Of a stretch of DNA of 64,000 bases, positions 44,666 to 53,551 are shown in pieces (position 1 is the first letter of the stretch; every line of letters starts with the position of its first letter). Position numbers and translations under genes: made by a program. The stretch is from Candidatus Bathyarchaeota archaeon. GTDB lineage: Archaea > Thermoproteota > Bathyarchaeia > Bathyarchaeales > Bathycorpusculaceae. The notes under the pieces were generated by a model. It saw only the letters and a program-made list of their open reading frames with translations, was not told where the DNA came from and did no database searches. The stretch spans positions 124,001-188,000 of the forward strand of contig JAOZHZ010000028.1 in NCBI GenBank assembly GCA_026014615.1. The letters are read 5' to 3'.

Positions 44666-46429
44666 TTAGATGAATCGTCGGGGGTCCGTGTCTATGTCTA
44701 CGATGGTTGCCTTGGTTGCTGCTAAAGCTTGGTCCACTGCGGCTTCCAGTTGGCTGGGCTCAGTTACTTTGATTCCTACGCCGCCTGCGTTCTCAGCGAA
44801 CAGTGCAAAGTTGTATTCGTGCAGTTCTGTTTGGGTGATTTGGTAGCCCTCCATTTTCTGCTCCTGCATAATCATGCCTAAGTGCTTGTTGTTTATTATG
44901 AAAACTTTGATGGGCAGTTGGTACTTGAGGGCAGTTGCGAAGTCTCCCATAACCTGTGTGAAGCCGCCGTCGCCTGTGACGCAGATGATTTGTTTGTCGG
45001 GGTAAGCAAGAGCCGCCGCTAACGCCCCCGGCAAACCAAAACCCATCGACGCCAAAAGTCCGCTCATAACAATCTTTTGGGTTTTTTTCATCTGGAAGTT
45101 TCTGCCAAACCACCAGCAGTTCTCGCCAACATCTAAAGAGAAAACGGCGCCCGAGGCGACTTTGTCTTGTAGGACTTTCATGATGTAGGGTGCTCGTATG
45201 GGTTTGGCGGTGGCGTCGGCTTCTTTGGCTATCTGTCTGTTCCAGTTTTCCTTCAAATGCGCGATTTCGTTGAGGTAGTCTTGGTTGTTTTTCTCTTGTA
45301 CTTTTGCGGTGAGTTTAGGAAGTAAGATGGCACTGTTGCCCAGCAAGCCCACTTCAACGGGGTACTTTTTGGCGATGTTTTTCATGTTTATGTCGATTTG
45401 CACTGTGCGTTTCTGGGGCAGCAATGTGAGGTCACTGAAAGAGGAGTCGACTACTATGAGCAGGTCGCTTTTATGGACAAGTTCCCCAGCAGCTGTGGAC
45501 CCAAGCCCGCCGTGGCAACCTGCACAGAAAGCGTCTTGTTCGTTGACAACGCCTTTCGCTCGAAAAGTAGTCACTATGGGAGCACTGATTCTTTTGGCTA
45601 AGCCCAGAAGCTTGGTTCCTTGACCTCTGCAGCCAAAGCCTGCAACAATCACGGGGCGCTCCGCGGAGTTCACCACTTGCGCTGCTTCTTCGATAATGTA
45701 GTCTTCAGAGCCGAACGCAAGGTTTGGCATTCTGTCCTCGAACGGTCGGATTTGGGTGTCGTAGGGCAGTTTCTGTACGTCGTTTGGGATGCCGATGTTG
45801 CTTACGCCGCGGTCCAGCAGGGCGGTTTTTACGGCGAGGGTTCCCAGCATGGTGGTTTGGTCTTCGGACATGAGGGTTTTGTTGAATACGCAGATGGGTT
45901 CAAAGAAACTGTGCTGGTCAAGTTCTTGGATGCTTCCTGGACCAATGTATTGCCTTGCGACCATACCGGATAAGACAAGAACGGGAGAGTTATCCATACT
46001 AGCATCATACAAACCCGTTGCAAGATTTGTGGTTCCTGGTCCCGAAACCGACAGGCAAGCGGCAACGTTTCCCGTAAGTTTCCCGTAAGCTGACGCCATA
46101 AACGCCGCGACCTCTTCATGCCGCACTTGGATGTACATGACTTTGTCGTTTTTTCGAACCGCATCTACCACGCCCAACGTGGATGTCCCTGGAACTCCAA
46201 AAACGTATCGTACGCCCCACTCCGCAACCTGTTCAATGAGGACATCAGAAACAGTTTTACCTTCTTTTTTCGCTTGCTGAGCGTCAGTTTTTTCTGCTAA
46301 AAGCACAAAACTTGTTTTTGGGGCGCCACAGATGGGACACACCCATTCTTCAGGTAGGTCAGAAAACTTTTTGCCTTCCTTTTCTTCAGAAAACACGTAG
46401 TTGCACACGGTACACCTATATTTTGCCAT
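44666..46429 (-). CDS. Thiamine-pyrophosphate enzyme with an N-terminal rubredoxin domain
   Basis: Residues 1-45 are a rubredoxin (YRCTVCNYVF and WVCPICGAPK). The rest is a full acetolactate-synthase/pyruvate-oxidase-type TPP enzyme: catalytic Glu in VRHEEVAAFMASA, GPGTTNLATGLYDA, and the TPP/Mg motif GDGGFTQVMGD then NNKHLGMI. The fusion suggests electrons from a 2-oxo acid decarboxylation are passed to the rubredoxin iron. Substrate is uncertain; acetolactate synthase activity is the alternative. Single gene. Confidence 0.88.
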   Translation of the reverse strand: MAKYRCTVCNYVFSEEKEGKKFSDLPEEWVCPICGAPKTSFVLLAEKTDAQQAKKEGKTVSDVLIEQVAEWGVRYVFGVPGTSTLGVVDAVRKNDKVMYIQVRHEEVAAFMASAYGKLTGNVAACLSVSGPGTTNLATGLYDASMDNSPVLVLSGMVARQYIGPGSIQELDQHSFFEPICVFNKTLMSEDQTTMLGTLAVKTALLDRGVSNIGIPNDVQKLPYDTQIRPFEDRMPNLAFGSEDYIIEEAAQVVNSAERPVIVAGFGCRGQGTKLLGLAKRISAPIVTTFRAKGVVNEQDAFCAGCHGGLGSTAAGELVHKSDLLIVVDSSFSDLTLLPQKRTVQIDINMKNIAKKYPVEVGLLGNSAILLPKLTAKVQEKNNQDYLNEIAHLKENWNRQIAKEADATAKPIRAPYIMKVLQDKVASGAVFSLDVGENCWWFGRNFQMKKTQKIVMSGLLASMGFGLPGALAAALAYPDKQIICVTGDGGFTQVMGDFATALKYQLPIKVFIINNKHLGMIMQEQKMEGYQITQTELHEYNFALFAENAGGVGIKVTEPSQLEAAVDQALAATKATIVDIDTDPRRFI

Positions 46430-46757
46430 GTTTTGGGACCTCGAAAAACTTTAACGTTTAACTAAGCGTGAACAAGGTTTATCTGCCTTTTGGAACCAAA
46501 AAAACGTGCGTAAACCAGAAGTTTAGGCTAAAAATTGAAGTGGATTGGGCTCAGCGTTGTACGGAAGTTGCTATAGGATGGCGAACCACCAAAGCTGTTC
46601 CCACTGAACCCAACCCAATTCTAAAAGGAAGATGCGTTGCTTTAAAGTTTTGTGATTGTAAATTAGCACACACTACGAGTGGATGGAGAGACTAAAGACT
46701 ACACGTTACTTTATGGTAGCATTCGTTGAGCAAAACAAAAATTGGGTTAACCCCAAC
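46430..46757. other. Intergenic region, no convincing gene
   Basis: Holds a 75-codon plus-strand frame (46468-46695) with no recognised features and poor codon character. A palindrome GGGTTAACCC at 46744-46753, just past the stop of the small minus-strand gene, may help terminate it. Confidence 0.4.
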
Positions 46758-47060
46758 TTATCGATGTTTTCTATGCTGAACCGTGTCAGAGACTTCTTGG
46801 AAAACTGCCACTGTCGTTTCCGTGACAGACATCGGAACCGAAACATACTGTAACGCTTCGTCAAATTTCAAGCGTATCAGTACGTGTTTGCATTTGTGCG
46901 TGTTGCATCCGTACAGAAACAGGTCAGGGTCGCCGTTGTTGCCGATTAGCAGCTTGGTTTTGCCGTCGCAGCCTTTACAGTGGTCGGCTCTTACTTCTCC
47001 ATTCAAAAGGTAGCCGTTAACAAGGTTAACGCTCCAAGACTTCGGCTTGGTCAAACTCAA
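46758..47060 (-). CDS. Small cysteine-containing hypothetical protein
   Basis: A 100-residue protein with CKGCDG and later CNTHKC, four Cys able to bind zinc. No family recognised. Start TTG 47060, preceded at 7 bases by GGTG. Alone between the TPP enzyme and a gene-poor region. Confidence 0.45.
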   Translation of the reverse strand: MSLTKPKSWSVNLVNGYLLNGEVRADHCKGCDGKTKLLIGNNGDPDLFLYGCNTHKCKHVLIRLKFDEALQYVSVPMSVTETTVAVFQEVSDTVQHRKHR

Positions 47061-47249
47061 GATATAACACCACTAATATCGAATCGCCCGCAACTTCACA
47101 ACATTCAACTAGGTGGTTCGCTGCAACAATAGCATGGCTAAGTTGAATAAATTAATATGTGACTGTAATTACACAACAACTGTATCAAAGCATTAGAGCA
47201 GGATTCTCAAAAACGTCGAAAACAAAGGGAAAAGCGTTAGAAAACGGGA

Positions 47250-47348
47250 TCACCTTTTTGTCGATGCTTCTTTCCAAAGCTGGACCCATTTAGTGTTTAA
47301 TTCGTCTTTAAGCTGTAGTTCTTCAGGGTCACAACAAAGCCCCAACAT
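47250..47348 (-). CDS. Possible 32-residue protein
   Basis: From ATG 47348 the sequence reads LGLCCDPEELQLKDELNT and ends in an amphipathic helix. GAGGTGG lies 7 bases before the ATG. Small size makes this uncertain. Confidence 0.3.
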   Translation of the reverse strand: MLGLCCDPEELQLKDELNTKWVQLWKEASTKR

Positions 47349-47408
47349 TCAAAGTCCACCTCGATTCACAGCCTACTATGACTTTATAGATAAGGTTTAC
47401 GCCTAAAA

Positions 47409-47513
47409 ATGAGGCATCCGAAAAATCTCTCATTCATCAAGCATAAAGGCCCCATAGGCACCAAAACCAAAGAAAAAGTGTCTTACGGCAAGAAAAAGAC
47501 AAAGAGCTTTTAA
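47409..47513 (+). CDS. Possible 34-residue basic protein
   Basis: Lysine-rich protein from ATG 47409 (KHKGPIGTKTKEKVSYGKKK). A TATA box about 23 bases upstream fits a leaderless mRNA. It could bind nucleic acid; unsupported by homology here. Confidence 0.3.
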   Translation: MRHPKNLSFIKHKGPIGTKTKEKVSYGKKKTKSF

Positions 47514-47653
47514 GGGTCTAAAGCGGAGGACATAGAAAAAGGCACTGAAGCCAAAAGCAGATTGTCATTTGAGCTGATTTTGAGGTTTCGGAAAATTTTT
47601 ATGCGCCTCAAGTTATTTTATGTATTGTTTTGCGGCTTAAGCTTAAGGTGTGA

Positions 47654-50089
47654 ATGAAGATGGTTAACGAGTTATCTCCTGCTCAACTGCGAAGAACCTG
47701 CAACCCCGAAGCTTTAAAGTGTCAATCAACCGAGGATTTGATTCCTCTTCAAGAAATAATTGGGCAGAAAAGAGCAGTTCGGGCGCTTAAATTTGGGTTA
47801 AGTATCAAAGACAAAGGGTTCAACATCTATGTTGCGGGTTATCCGGGAACGGGCAGGAGGACAGCGGTTAAGGATTTTCTGGAAGAGCTTGCGACTAAGC
47901 AGCCAGTTCCGTCAGATTACTGTTATGTTAACAACTTTAAGGATGAGTACACGCCTAAAGCCATCAAGTTGCCGCCGGGTAAGGGCAAAGTTTTCCAGAA
48001 GGACATGAAAAATTTTGTTGAAAACGCTAAGCGTTCGTTGCGTAACGCGTTTCAGAGTGAAGATTACGCTGCCCGCCGAGAAAACACCCTCAAACAGGTT
48101 GAGGCGCAACGTAAACAGCTTGTGGAACAGTTGAACCTGCAAGCCCAAAAGGAAGGTTTCATCATCCAAAGCAGCCCATTAGGATTACTCATAATACCCG
48201 TTATAAAGGGCAAACCCATCCGCGACGAAGAACTTCTTGCTATGGCGCCAGAAAAAAGGAGCAAAATTCAAGAGAAACGTGCGCAGCTGGAATCTGAACT
48301 GCGGACGGCTATGCGGCAATTTATGGATACGGACCGCAAGGCTCACGAGGAAATTGACAAGTTGAACCGTGAAATCGCCAATTACTCTATTGGGTCTCTG
48401 GTTTCTGAATTGAAGGAGCAGTACAAAGGATACAGCGACGTAGCAGAGTACCTTAAAGACGTGCAGGAAGACATCCTTAACAACGTTGCCCAGTTTATCC
48501 AAGGTCCCGAAGAGAAGCCGCAGGTTCCTGTTCAGATGGCGTTGATGGCTCGGGAGGTTGCCTTCAGGAAGTACGAGGTTAACGTGATTGTGGATAACTC
48601 GGAATCTAAAGGTGCTCCTGTGGTTATAGCTACTAACCCGACGTATCATCATCTGTTGGGGAAAATTGAGCGGGAAGCTCAGTTCGGCGCTTTGATTACG
48701 GACTTTACGATGATTCGAGGGGGATACCTGCACAGATCAAACGGTGGTTACCTGATTATACTTGTTGAGGAGCTGCTGACTAGCCCGTTTTCTTATGATG
48801 CCCTGAAGCGGTCGCTGAAAAATGAGCAGATAAACATTGAAGAGTTAGAGGAACGTTACGGTTTTGCCATAGCTAAGAGCCTCAAACCTGAACCGATATC
48901 GTTAAAAGTCAAAGTGGTAATCATTGGCGACCCTGCGATTTACCAGCAGCTTTACGTTTTGGACAAAGAATTCAGGGAACTCTTCAAGGTAAAAGCCGAG
49001 TTTGACACCAACATGGAACGCTCTGAAGACTGCTTAGCGCAGTATGCTGCGTTTGTTTGCACCCTATGCCAAAAAGAGAACCTTAAGCCGCTTGACAGAA
49101 CAGGCTTAGCAAAAATTATCGAGTACAGCAGTCGACTCGCTGAGGACCAGATGAAGCTTTCCACTCGATTCGCTGAAGTCGCAGACATCGCAAGAGAAGC
49201 CAACTTTTACGCCCAGCAAGACGATGCAAAATACATAACGGGTGACTACATCAAGAAAGCCATTGAAGAAAAAGTCTACCGCAGCAAAATGGTTCAAGAA
49301 AAACTCCAAGAAATGATAAACCGCGACTTCATTTTGATTGACACTGAGAGAGAGCAGGTGGGGCAGGTTAACGGTTTATCCGTTGCGAGTTTGGGCGATT
49401 TCGCATTTGGTATGCCAAGCCGCGTGACAGTCAGCGTGGGGTTAGGCAGAGAAGGCGTAATAGATATTGAACGGGAAGCGAAAATGGGCGGGCCCATCCA
49501 CACGAAGGGTGTTTTGATTCTCAGCGGCTACTTGAACGAGAAGTACGCTAAGGACAAGCCGCTTACGCTTTCAGCTAGAGTCGTGTTTGAGCAGAACTAT
49601 CAAGGTGTGGAAGGTGACAGCGCATCCAGTACAGAGTTGTACGCGATTCTGTCTAACCTGTCGGGGTTGCCCATTAACCAGAGCATTGCGGTTACGGGTT
49701 CAGTGAACCAGAAAGGCGAAGTGCAAGCAATAGGCGGTGTGAACCAGAAAATCGAAGGCTTTTTTGAAGTCTGCAAGGTCAGAGGGCTTTCAGGCAAGCA
49801 AGGTGTAATGATTCCTGCCAGTAACGTGCAGAACTTGATGTTAAAGGAGGAGATTGTGGATGCCGTCAAAGAAGGCAATTTTCATCTCTACTCCGTGAAA
49901 AACATTGACGAAGGCATAGAAGTGCTGACAGGTGTCAAAGCAGGTGTGAGAGGCGGCGACGGCAACTTTGAGGCAGGTACCGTGAATGATTTGGTGGATA
50001 AGCAGTTCCAGATGATGTTCCAGAAATACGCCGAGTACGCAACTGCCCTTTTGGGTGAAGCAAAATGGAAACACGAAGAGGAAAGCTAA
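47654..50089 (+). CDS. Lon-related ATP-dependent protease (AAA_32/LonC-like)
   Basis: 811 residues: an AAA domain with the degenerate P-loop GYPGTGRRTAV (no Lys, as in this family), a helical insert (about residues 130-250), then a Lon protease domain with catalytic Ser in EGDSASSTELYA (about residue 657) and Lys in VNQKIEGFFEV (about 700). It degrades misfolded proteins. ATG 47654 or 47660. The family is mainly bacterial; archaeal genomes more often have the membrane LonB. Confidence 0.88.
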   Translation: MKMVNELSPAQLRRTCNPEALKCQSTEDLIPLQEIIGQKRAVRALKFGLSIKDKGFNIYVAGYPGTGRRTAVKDFLEELATKQPVPSDYCYVNNFKDEYTPKAIKLPPGKGKVFQKDMKNFVENAKRSLRNAFQSEDYAARRENTLKQVEAQRKQLVEQLNLQAQKEGFIIQSSPLGLLIIPVIKGKPIRDEELLAMAPEKRSKIQEKRAQLESELRTAMRQFMDTDRKAHEEIDKLNREIANYSIGSLVSELKEQYKGYSDVAEYLKDVQEDILNNVAQFIQGPEEKPQVPVQMALMAREVAFRKYEVNVIVDNSESKGAPVVIATNPTYHHLLGKIEREAQFGALITDFTMIRGGYLHRSNGGYLIILVEELLTSPFSYDALKRSLKNEQINIEELEERYGFAIAKSLKPEPISLKVKVVIIGDPAIYQQLYVLDKEFRELFKVKAEFDTNMERSEDCLAQYAAFVCTLCQKENLKPLDRTGLAKIIEYSSRLAEDQMKLSTRFAEVADIAREANFYAQQDDAKYITGDYIKKAIEEKVYRSKMVQEKLQEMINRDFILIDTEREQVGQVNGLSVASLGDFAFGMPSRVTVSVGLGREGVIDIEREAKMGGPIHTKGVLILSGYLNEKYAKDKPLTLSARVVFEQNYQGVEGDSASSTELYAILSNLSGLPINQSIAVTGSVNQKGEVQAIGGVNQKIEGFFEVCKVRGLSGKQGVMIPASNVQNLMLKEEIVDAVKEGNFHLYSVKNIDEGIEVLTGVKAGVRGGDGNFEAGTVNDLVDKQFQMMFQKYAEYATALLGEAKWKHEEES

Positions 50090-50130
50090 AGCCATCCCTC
50101 TCTTTCTAAGAAAAGTATTCTGCCGACCTA

Positions 50131-50191
50131 CCCCCTATCGTTTCTGCATACTATTACTAATAGCAACCAAATAGAAGCCAAATAGGTTCGT
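50131..50191 (+). repeat. Copy 2 of the roughly 61-bp dispersed intergenic repeat
   Basis: Aligns gap-free to 27090-27150 with six mismatches. It starts 42 bases after the Lon-like stop, in the same orientation relative to the upstream gene as copy 1. Flanking sequence is not conserved. Confidence 0.85.
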
Positions 50192-50398
50192 GAAATTTTG
50201 GGTTTTGTGCTGAGTGTTTCTTAGATTAGGCTCAAACTAACTGACTGTCCGAATCCCTCCCACAATTAACGTCTTTAATTCACCGTCCAAACCCAAAATC
50301 ATCTGCACGTAACCGCAGACGTTTTTCACTTGTAACAAAGAATGATACAGTTCCTGACGGTAACTTCATATTCTTCCAAAATAATCGTGGTTGATAGC

Positions 50399-50575
50399 AT
50401 GTCAACGCAACCCCAAAAATTTACCATACTTCTCAAAGAGGCCCCGCAGGGCGGCTTCGATGTGCATTGTGTAGAAGTTCCCATAGTGTGCCACGGCAAA
50501 ACAAAAGACGAAGCGCTGAAAACCATTAAAGAAGCAATAGAAAGTCTAGGCTGGAAACTAACACAAACCAGCTAA
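50399..50575 (+). CDS. HicB-like protein, no HicA partner
   Basis: A 58-residue HicB-type fold: KFTILLKEAPQGGFDVHCVE, then DEALKTIKEAIESL. Start ATG 50399; the frame extends to 50342. HicB normally neutralises the HicA RNase, but no HicA is adjacent, so it may be an orphan antitoxin or a regulator with another role. Confidence 0.7.
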   Translation: MSTQPQKFTILLKEAPQGGFDVHCVEVPIVCHGKTKDEALKTIKEAIESLGWKLTQTS

Positions 50576-50597
50576 CGCAGTTGAGCTTGCGGCTTCA

Positions 50598-50605
50598 TTT
50601 TTTTT
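50598..50605 (+). terminator. T8 terminator after the HicB-like gene
   Basis: Eight T residues about 20 bases past the stop. The following ~270 bases up to the AT-rich membrane gene hold no other recognisable feature. Confidence 0.5.
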
Positions 50606-50895
50606 AATTTCCAAAGTATTGGGTAGAAATATGGAGTTCAATCAGAATAACTCCTTTTAGTGGTTAGTCATTTTGCAGAACTGAAACACTTTGTTATATG
50701 CCTCTCCTTTTTCGACTCATCTTAAGGTATTCAGAACACAAGTTTCCTTCAACTCAATCAAGCGAGCTTCAAGAGAAGATGTTTAATCAGTTACGAAACA
50801 AACAATGTATAAAATGAGTATTTTAATAATTTTTGAAATAGAGAAAAATCTATAACTCAAATCTTCTCATAACTTTGACGGGAGAAACCACACAC

Positions 50896-52197
50896 GTGAA
50901 AAAATCTATATTGCCTCAATTTGCAATATTTCTAACACTGCTATTGGTAGGTTTATCCTTTTACCAAGGAACATTCTCACATTATAATGTTACTTCGCAT
51001 ACTACAACCGGTGTGGTGTTAAGTCAAAATCCTTACGATCCAAATGAAATTAGTTCAACACGTTTTGAGATGGCTATAGACACGACTAGGAACACAATTC
51101 GAATTGAATTTGATTTTGTGTATTGGACAGCGGGAAATTATTCTTTTGCATTAAGTTTACCCTATCAAATTTCCAAGCTTGAGACATGGGCTGATTCAGG
51201 AATGTGGACTTATGACAATGGCAAGTCCGGTTCTATAGTGATAGCTTCGCTTAATGTAACGCATAATCCAGAGACATGGAGCTCAGCGCGTCTTTATGCT
51301 CTAATTTATACTCAGACAATTGCAAATACCGTCTTTGAAACATGTAGTGTAAGCATACCTTTTGGTGGAGGCTTTACATATGATGTCCAAACGGCTCGCG
51401 ACAAAATAGCCGGGGCGATGACAACAGTTGGTGATGGCTACCCTGGAAAGTTGTTTATAACCATTCCTTCCAACTGCATACTATCTACGTCAACACTTCC
51501 AGTAATGAGAATAGATAGTGGGGCAGGTCAGCAAGTATTACAGTTTGATATAGAAGAATTTTCCCCTTTCCAAATGCAGTATATCGATCCAGATGCTAGA
51601 CGCATTTTTGAAAGAAATCTTCTCTTTAGCGGTGTATTCATAGGTGCTGCCGTTTCAGTCCTTGCAGGTATTATAATTAAAAATTTAAAAATTAAGGACT
51701 CAAAAAAACCCAATACCCCAGACTCAAGTCATAAAACTGATGCTAAGAGAAATAACGAAAGAGAATTTCAGCTTCAAATGTTTGAAGCTCAAAGAGATTA
51801 CGGTACAGTTAACTCAATCCTTACGGTTATCATAGCGGTTAGTTTCTCACTGACTACAACCGTGATTGCAATATCCTACACAAACATCTCGCAAGAACTG
51901 CGAATCTTTTTAGCATATATGATCCTACCTATTCTTGCTATCACTGCAGGTACCACAATGTGGCTTGTGCTGTACCATAAAGTGTGGTTACCAAACAAGG
52001 CTTTGGCGAAGTTACGAAAAACTTACGTTGATAATTATAGTATTTCCGAAAACGAAGAAATAATTCTTCTGAAGCAAATTTTGGAAGAACAGAAGAAAGT
52101 CAATGAAACTTTAATGAAGGAAAATAAACAGAACAGCAAGGAAACACCCCAGCCAGACAAGGTAGGCACACACCAAACAGAGCCGTCAAAGCCTTAA
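50896..52197 (+). CDS. AT-rich membrane protein with exported domain, unknown
   Basis: An N-terminal hydrophobic segment, a beta-rich exported domain (about residues 35-230), then one helix, a charged linker, two more helices and a coiled-coil C-terminus (EEIILLKQILEEQKKV). GTG 50896 is preferred over ACG-adjacent 50875. The codon and base composition are clearly more AT-rich than the neighbours. No family recognised; recent acquisition is possible. Confidence 0.6.
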   Translation: MKKSILPQFAIFLTLLLVGLSFYQGTFSHYNVTSHTTTGVVLSQNPYDPNEISSTRFEMAIDTTRNTIRIEFDFVYWTAGNYSFALSLPYQISKLETWADSGMWTYDNGKSGSIVIASLNVTHNPETWSSARLYALIYTQTIANTVFETCSVSIPFGGGFTYDVQTARDKIAGAMTTVGDGYPGKLFITIPSNCILSTSTLPVMRIDSGAGQQVLQFDIEEFSPFQMQYIDPDARRIFERNLLFSGVFIGAAVSVLAGIIIKNLKIKDSKKPNTPDSSHKTDAKRNNEREFQLQMFEAQRDYGTVNSILTVIIAVSFSLTTTVIAISYTNISQELRIFLAYMILPILAITAGTTMWLVLYHKVWLPNKALAKLRKTYVDNYSISENEEIILLKQILEEQKKVNETLMKENKQNSKETPQPDKVGTHQTEPSKP

Positions 52198-52327
52198 CTT
52201 TTTTCTCAACTTACTAAGACACTGGAAATAAGCGTCATTAATTCAGTTTACCTTAAGGATAGTTTGAGGAAATCTTTAAACCGCCGTATTTCTACTCAAA
52301 TACAACTACGTTCAAGGATGATTAGGT

Positions 52328-52594
52328 ATGTCTCGATTTAAATGCAAGAAGTGCGGCGCTGTTTACGAACAGGGCTTTGGAGGCGCAGCTTTAGCTCCAC
52401 ACATTGGTCCCCTTCACTACGTAAAATGTCCTGCATGCGGCAAACGTAGCTGGATCAACATTTACTCCTCTGTCTCAGATCCAATAACTTATCCCCCGCA
52501 GGAAAACACGCAGGAACAGGAGCCCCAAAGGCTTCTTTCGGAAGAAGAACTGGAACGCAAACGCATAGAAGAATCTAAATACGAAAAGCAATAA
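52328..52594 (+). CDS. Small zinc-ribbon protein
   Basis: KCKKCGAVY and VKCPACGKRSW form a four-Cys zinc ribbon in the first 40 residues; the tail is charged and probably disordered. 27 bases before the ABC ATPase in the same direction, so probably in its transcript. Confidence 0.65.
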   Translation: MSRFKCKKCGAVYEQGFGGAALAPHIGPLHYVKCPACGKRSWINIYSSVSDPITYPPQENTQEQEPQRLLSEEELERKRIEESKYEKQ

Positions 52595-52621
52595 TCCAAC
52601 CAGCGACAGGGGCAGAATGGG

Positions 52622-53551
52622 ATGATTGAAACCGAAAACCTCACCCGAAAATTCGGTAACCTAACAGCCGTCGACAACCTAACACTTCACGTTAAAGAAG
52701 GCGAAGTTTTCGGTTTTCTTGGACCCAACGCGGCGGGAAAAACCACCACCGTCCGCATGCTCTGCTGCCTCATCGCGGCAACCAGCGGCAAAGCCCGCAT
52801 AGGCGAATACCAAGCCGACAACGAGCAAGATTGCATAGCAATCAGAAAAATGGTCGGTTTGCTTCCTGAAAACGTAGGGCTTTACGATAACTTGAGTGCA
52901 TACCGCAACTTGGATTTCTACGGCAAACTCTACGAAGTTCCCGAAGAGAAACGCCGCGAAAACATTGAACGGTTGCTGAAGCTTTTGGGTATTTGGGACC
53001 GCCGCGACGAGAACGTAGGCAACTTCTCTAAAGGTACCAAACAGAAAATAGCCATAGCACGGGCGCTTATTCATGAGCCCAAGCTGCTGTTTTTGGACGA
53101 ACCCACCGCTAACCTTGACCCTGAGGCTTCCAAAACCGTTCGCGACTTCGTTTTGGAACTTAAAAAAGAAAAGCACACGATATTTCTTAACACTCATAAC
53201 TTGGATGAGGCTGAGCGGCTGTGCGACCGCATTGGTATCCTAAAAACCCGACTTGTAACCGTGGGTGCGCCTTCAGAGCTTGAACGCAGCCTATACAACC
53301 GCAAAACCATCGTTCACTTACAGACAGTAACTGATTCAGTTATTAAAGCTGTAAAGGACTTAAACGCAGTAAAAAACCTCCGCGCACTAGAAAACAAACT
53401 CGTCCTCGACATGGACCACCCTGAACGGGACAACCCTGAACTTGTACGTGTAATCGTCGAGGCGGGCGGGGACATACAGTACGTGACGGAGCTTAAGTCC
53501 ACGCTTGAAGATGTTTACTTGAAGTTGATTCGGGAGGCTAACGTGCAATGA
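52622..53551 (+). CDS. ABC exporter ATP-binding protein
   Basis: Walker A GPNAAGKTT (Ala replacing the usual Gly), signature FSKGTKQKIAIA (Lys replacing the second Gly), Walker B LLFLDEPTANLD and switch His in LNTHNLDEAERLC. It drives the permease encoded next, whose start overlaps by 4 bases. Compared with the exporter at 19.9 kb it is a distinct type. Confidence 0.9.
   Translation: MIETENLTRKFGNLTAVDNLTLHVKEGEVFGFLGPNAAGKTTTVRMLCCLIAATSGKARIGEYQADNEQDCIAIRKMVGLLPENVGLYDNLSAYRNLDFYGKLYEVPEEKRRENIERLLKLLGIWDRRDENVGNFSKGTKQKIAIARALIHEPKLLFLDEPTANLDPEASKTVRDFVLELKKEKHTIFLNTHNLDEAERLCDRIGILKTRLVTVGAPSELERSLYNRKTIVHLQTVTDSVIKAVKDLNAVKNLRALENKLVLDMDHPERDNPELVRVIVEAGGDIQYVTELKSTLEDVYLKLIREANVQ

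Larger units (their letters stand above)
47061..47653. other. Gene-poor region with two possible very small genes
   Basis: 593 bases without a long frame. Two short frames are described separately (47250-47348 minus; 47409-47513 plus). A TATA-like TTTATA at 47383-47388 lies before the second. The last ~60 bases before the Lon-like gene are AT-rich and likely hold its promoter. Confidence 0.4.

Noticed and set aside
46468-46695. 75-codon plus-strand frame in the intergenic region
   Set aside because: No recognisable motif, promoter or ribosome site; composition looks non-coding.
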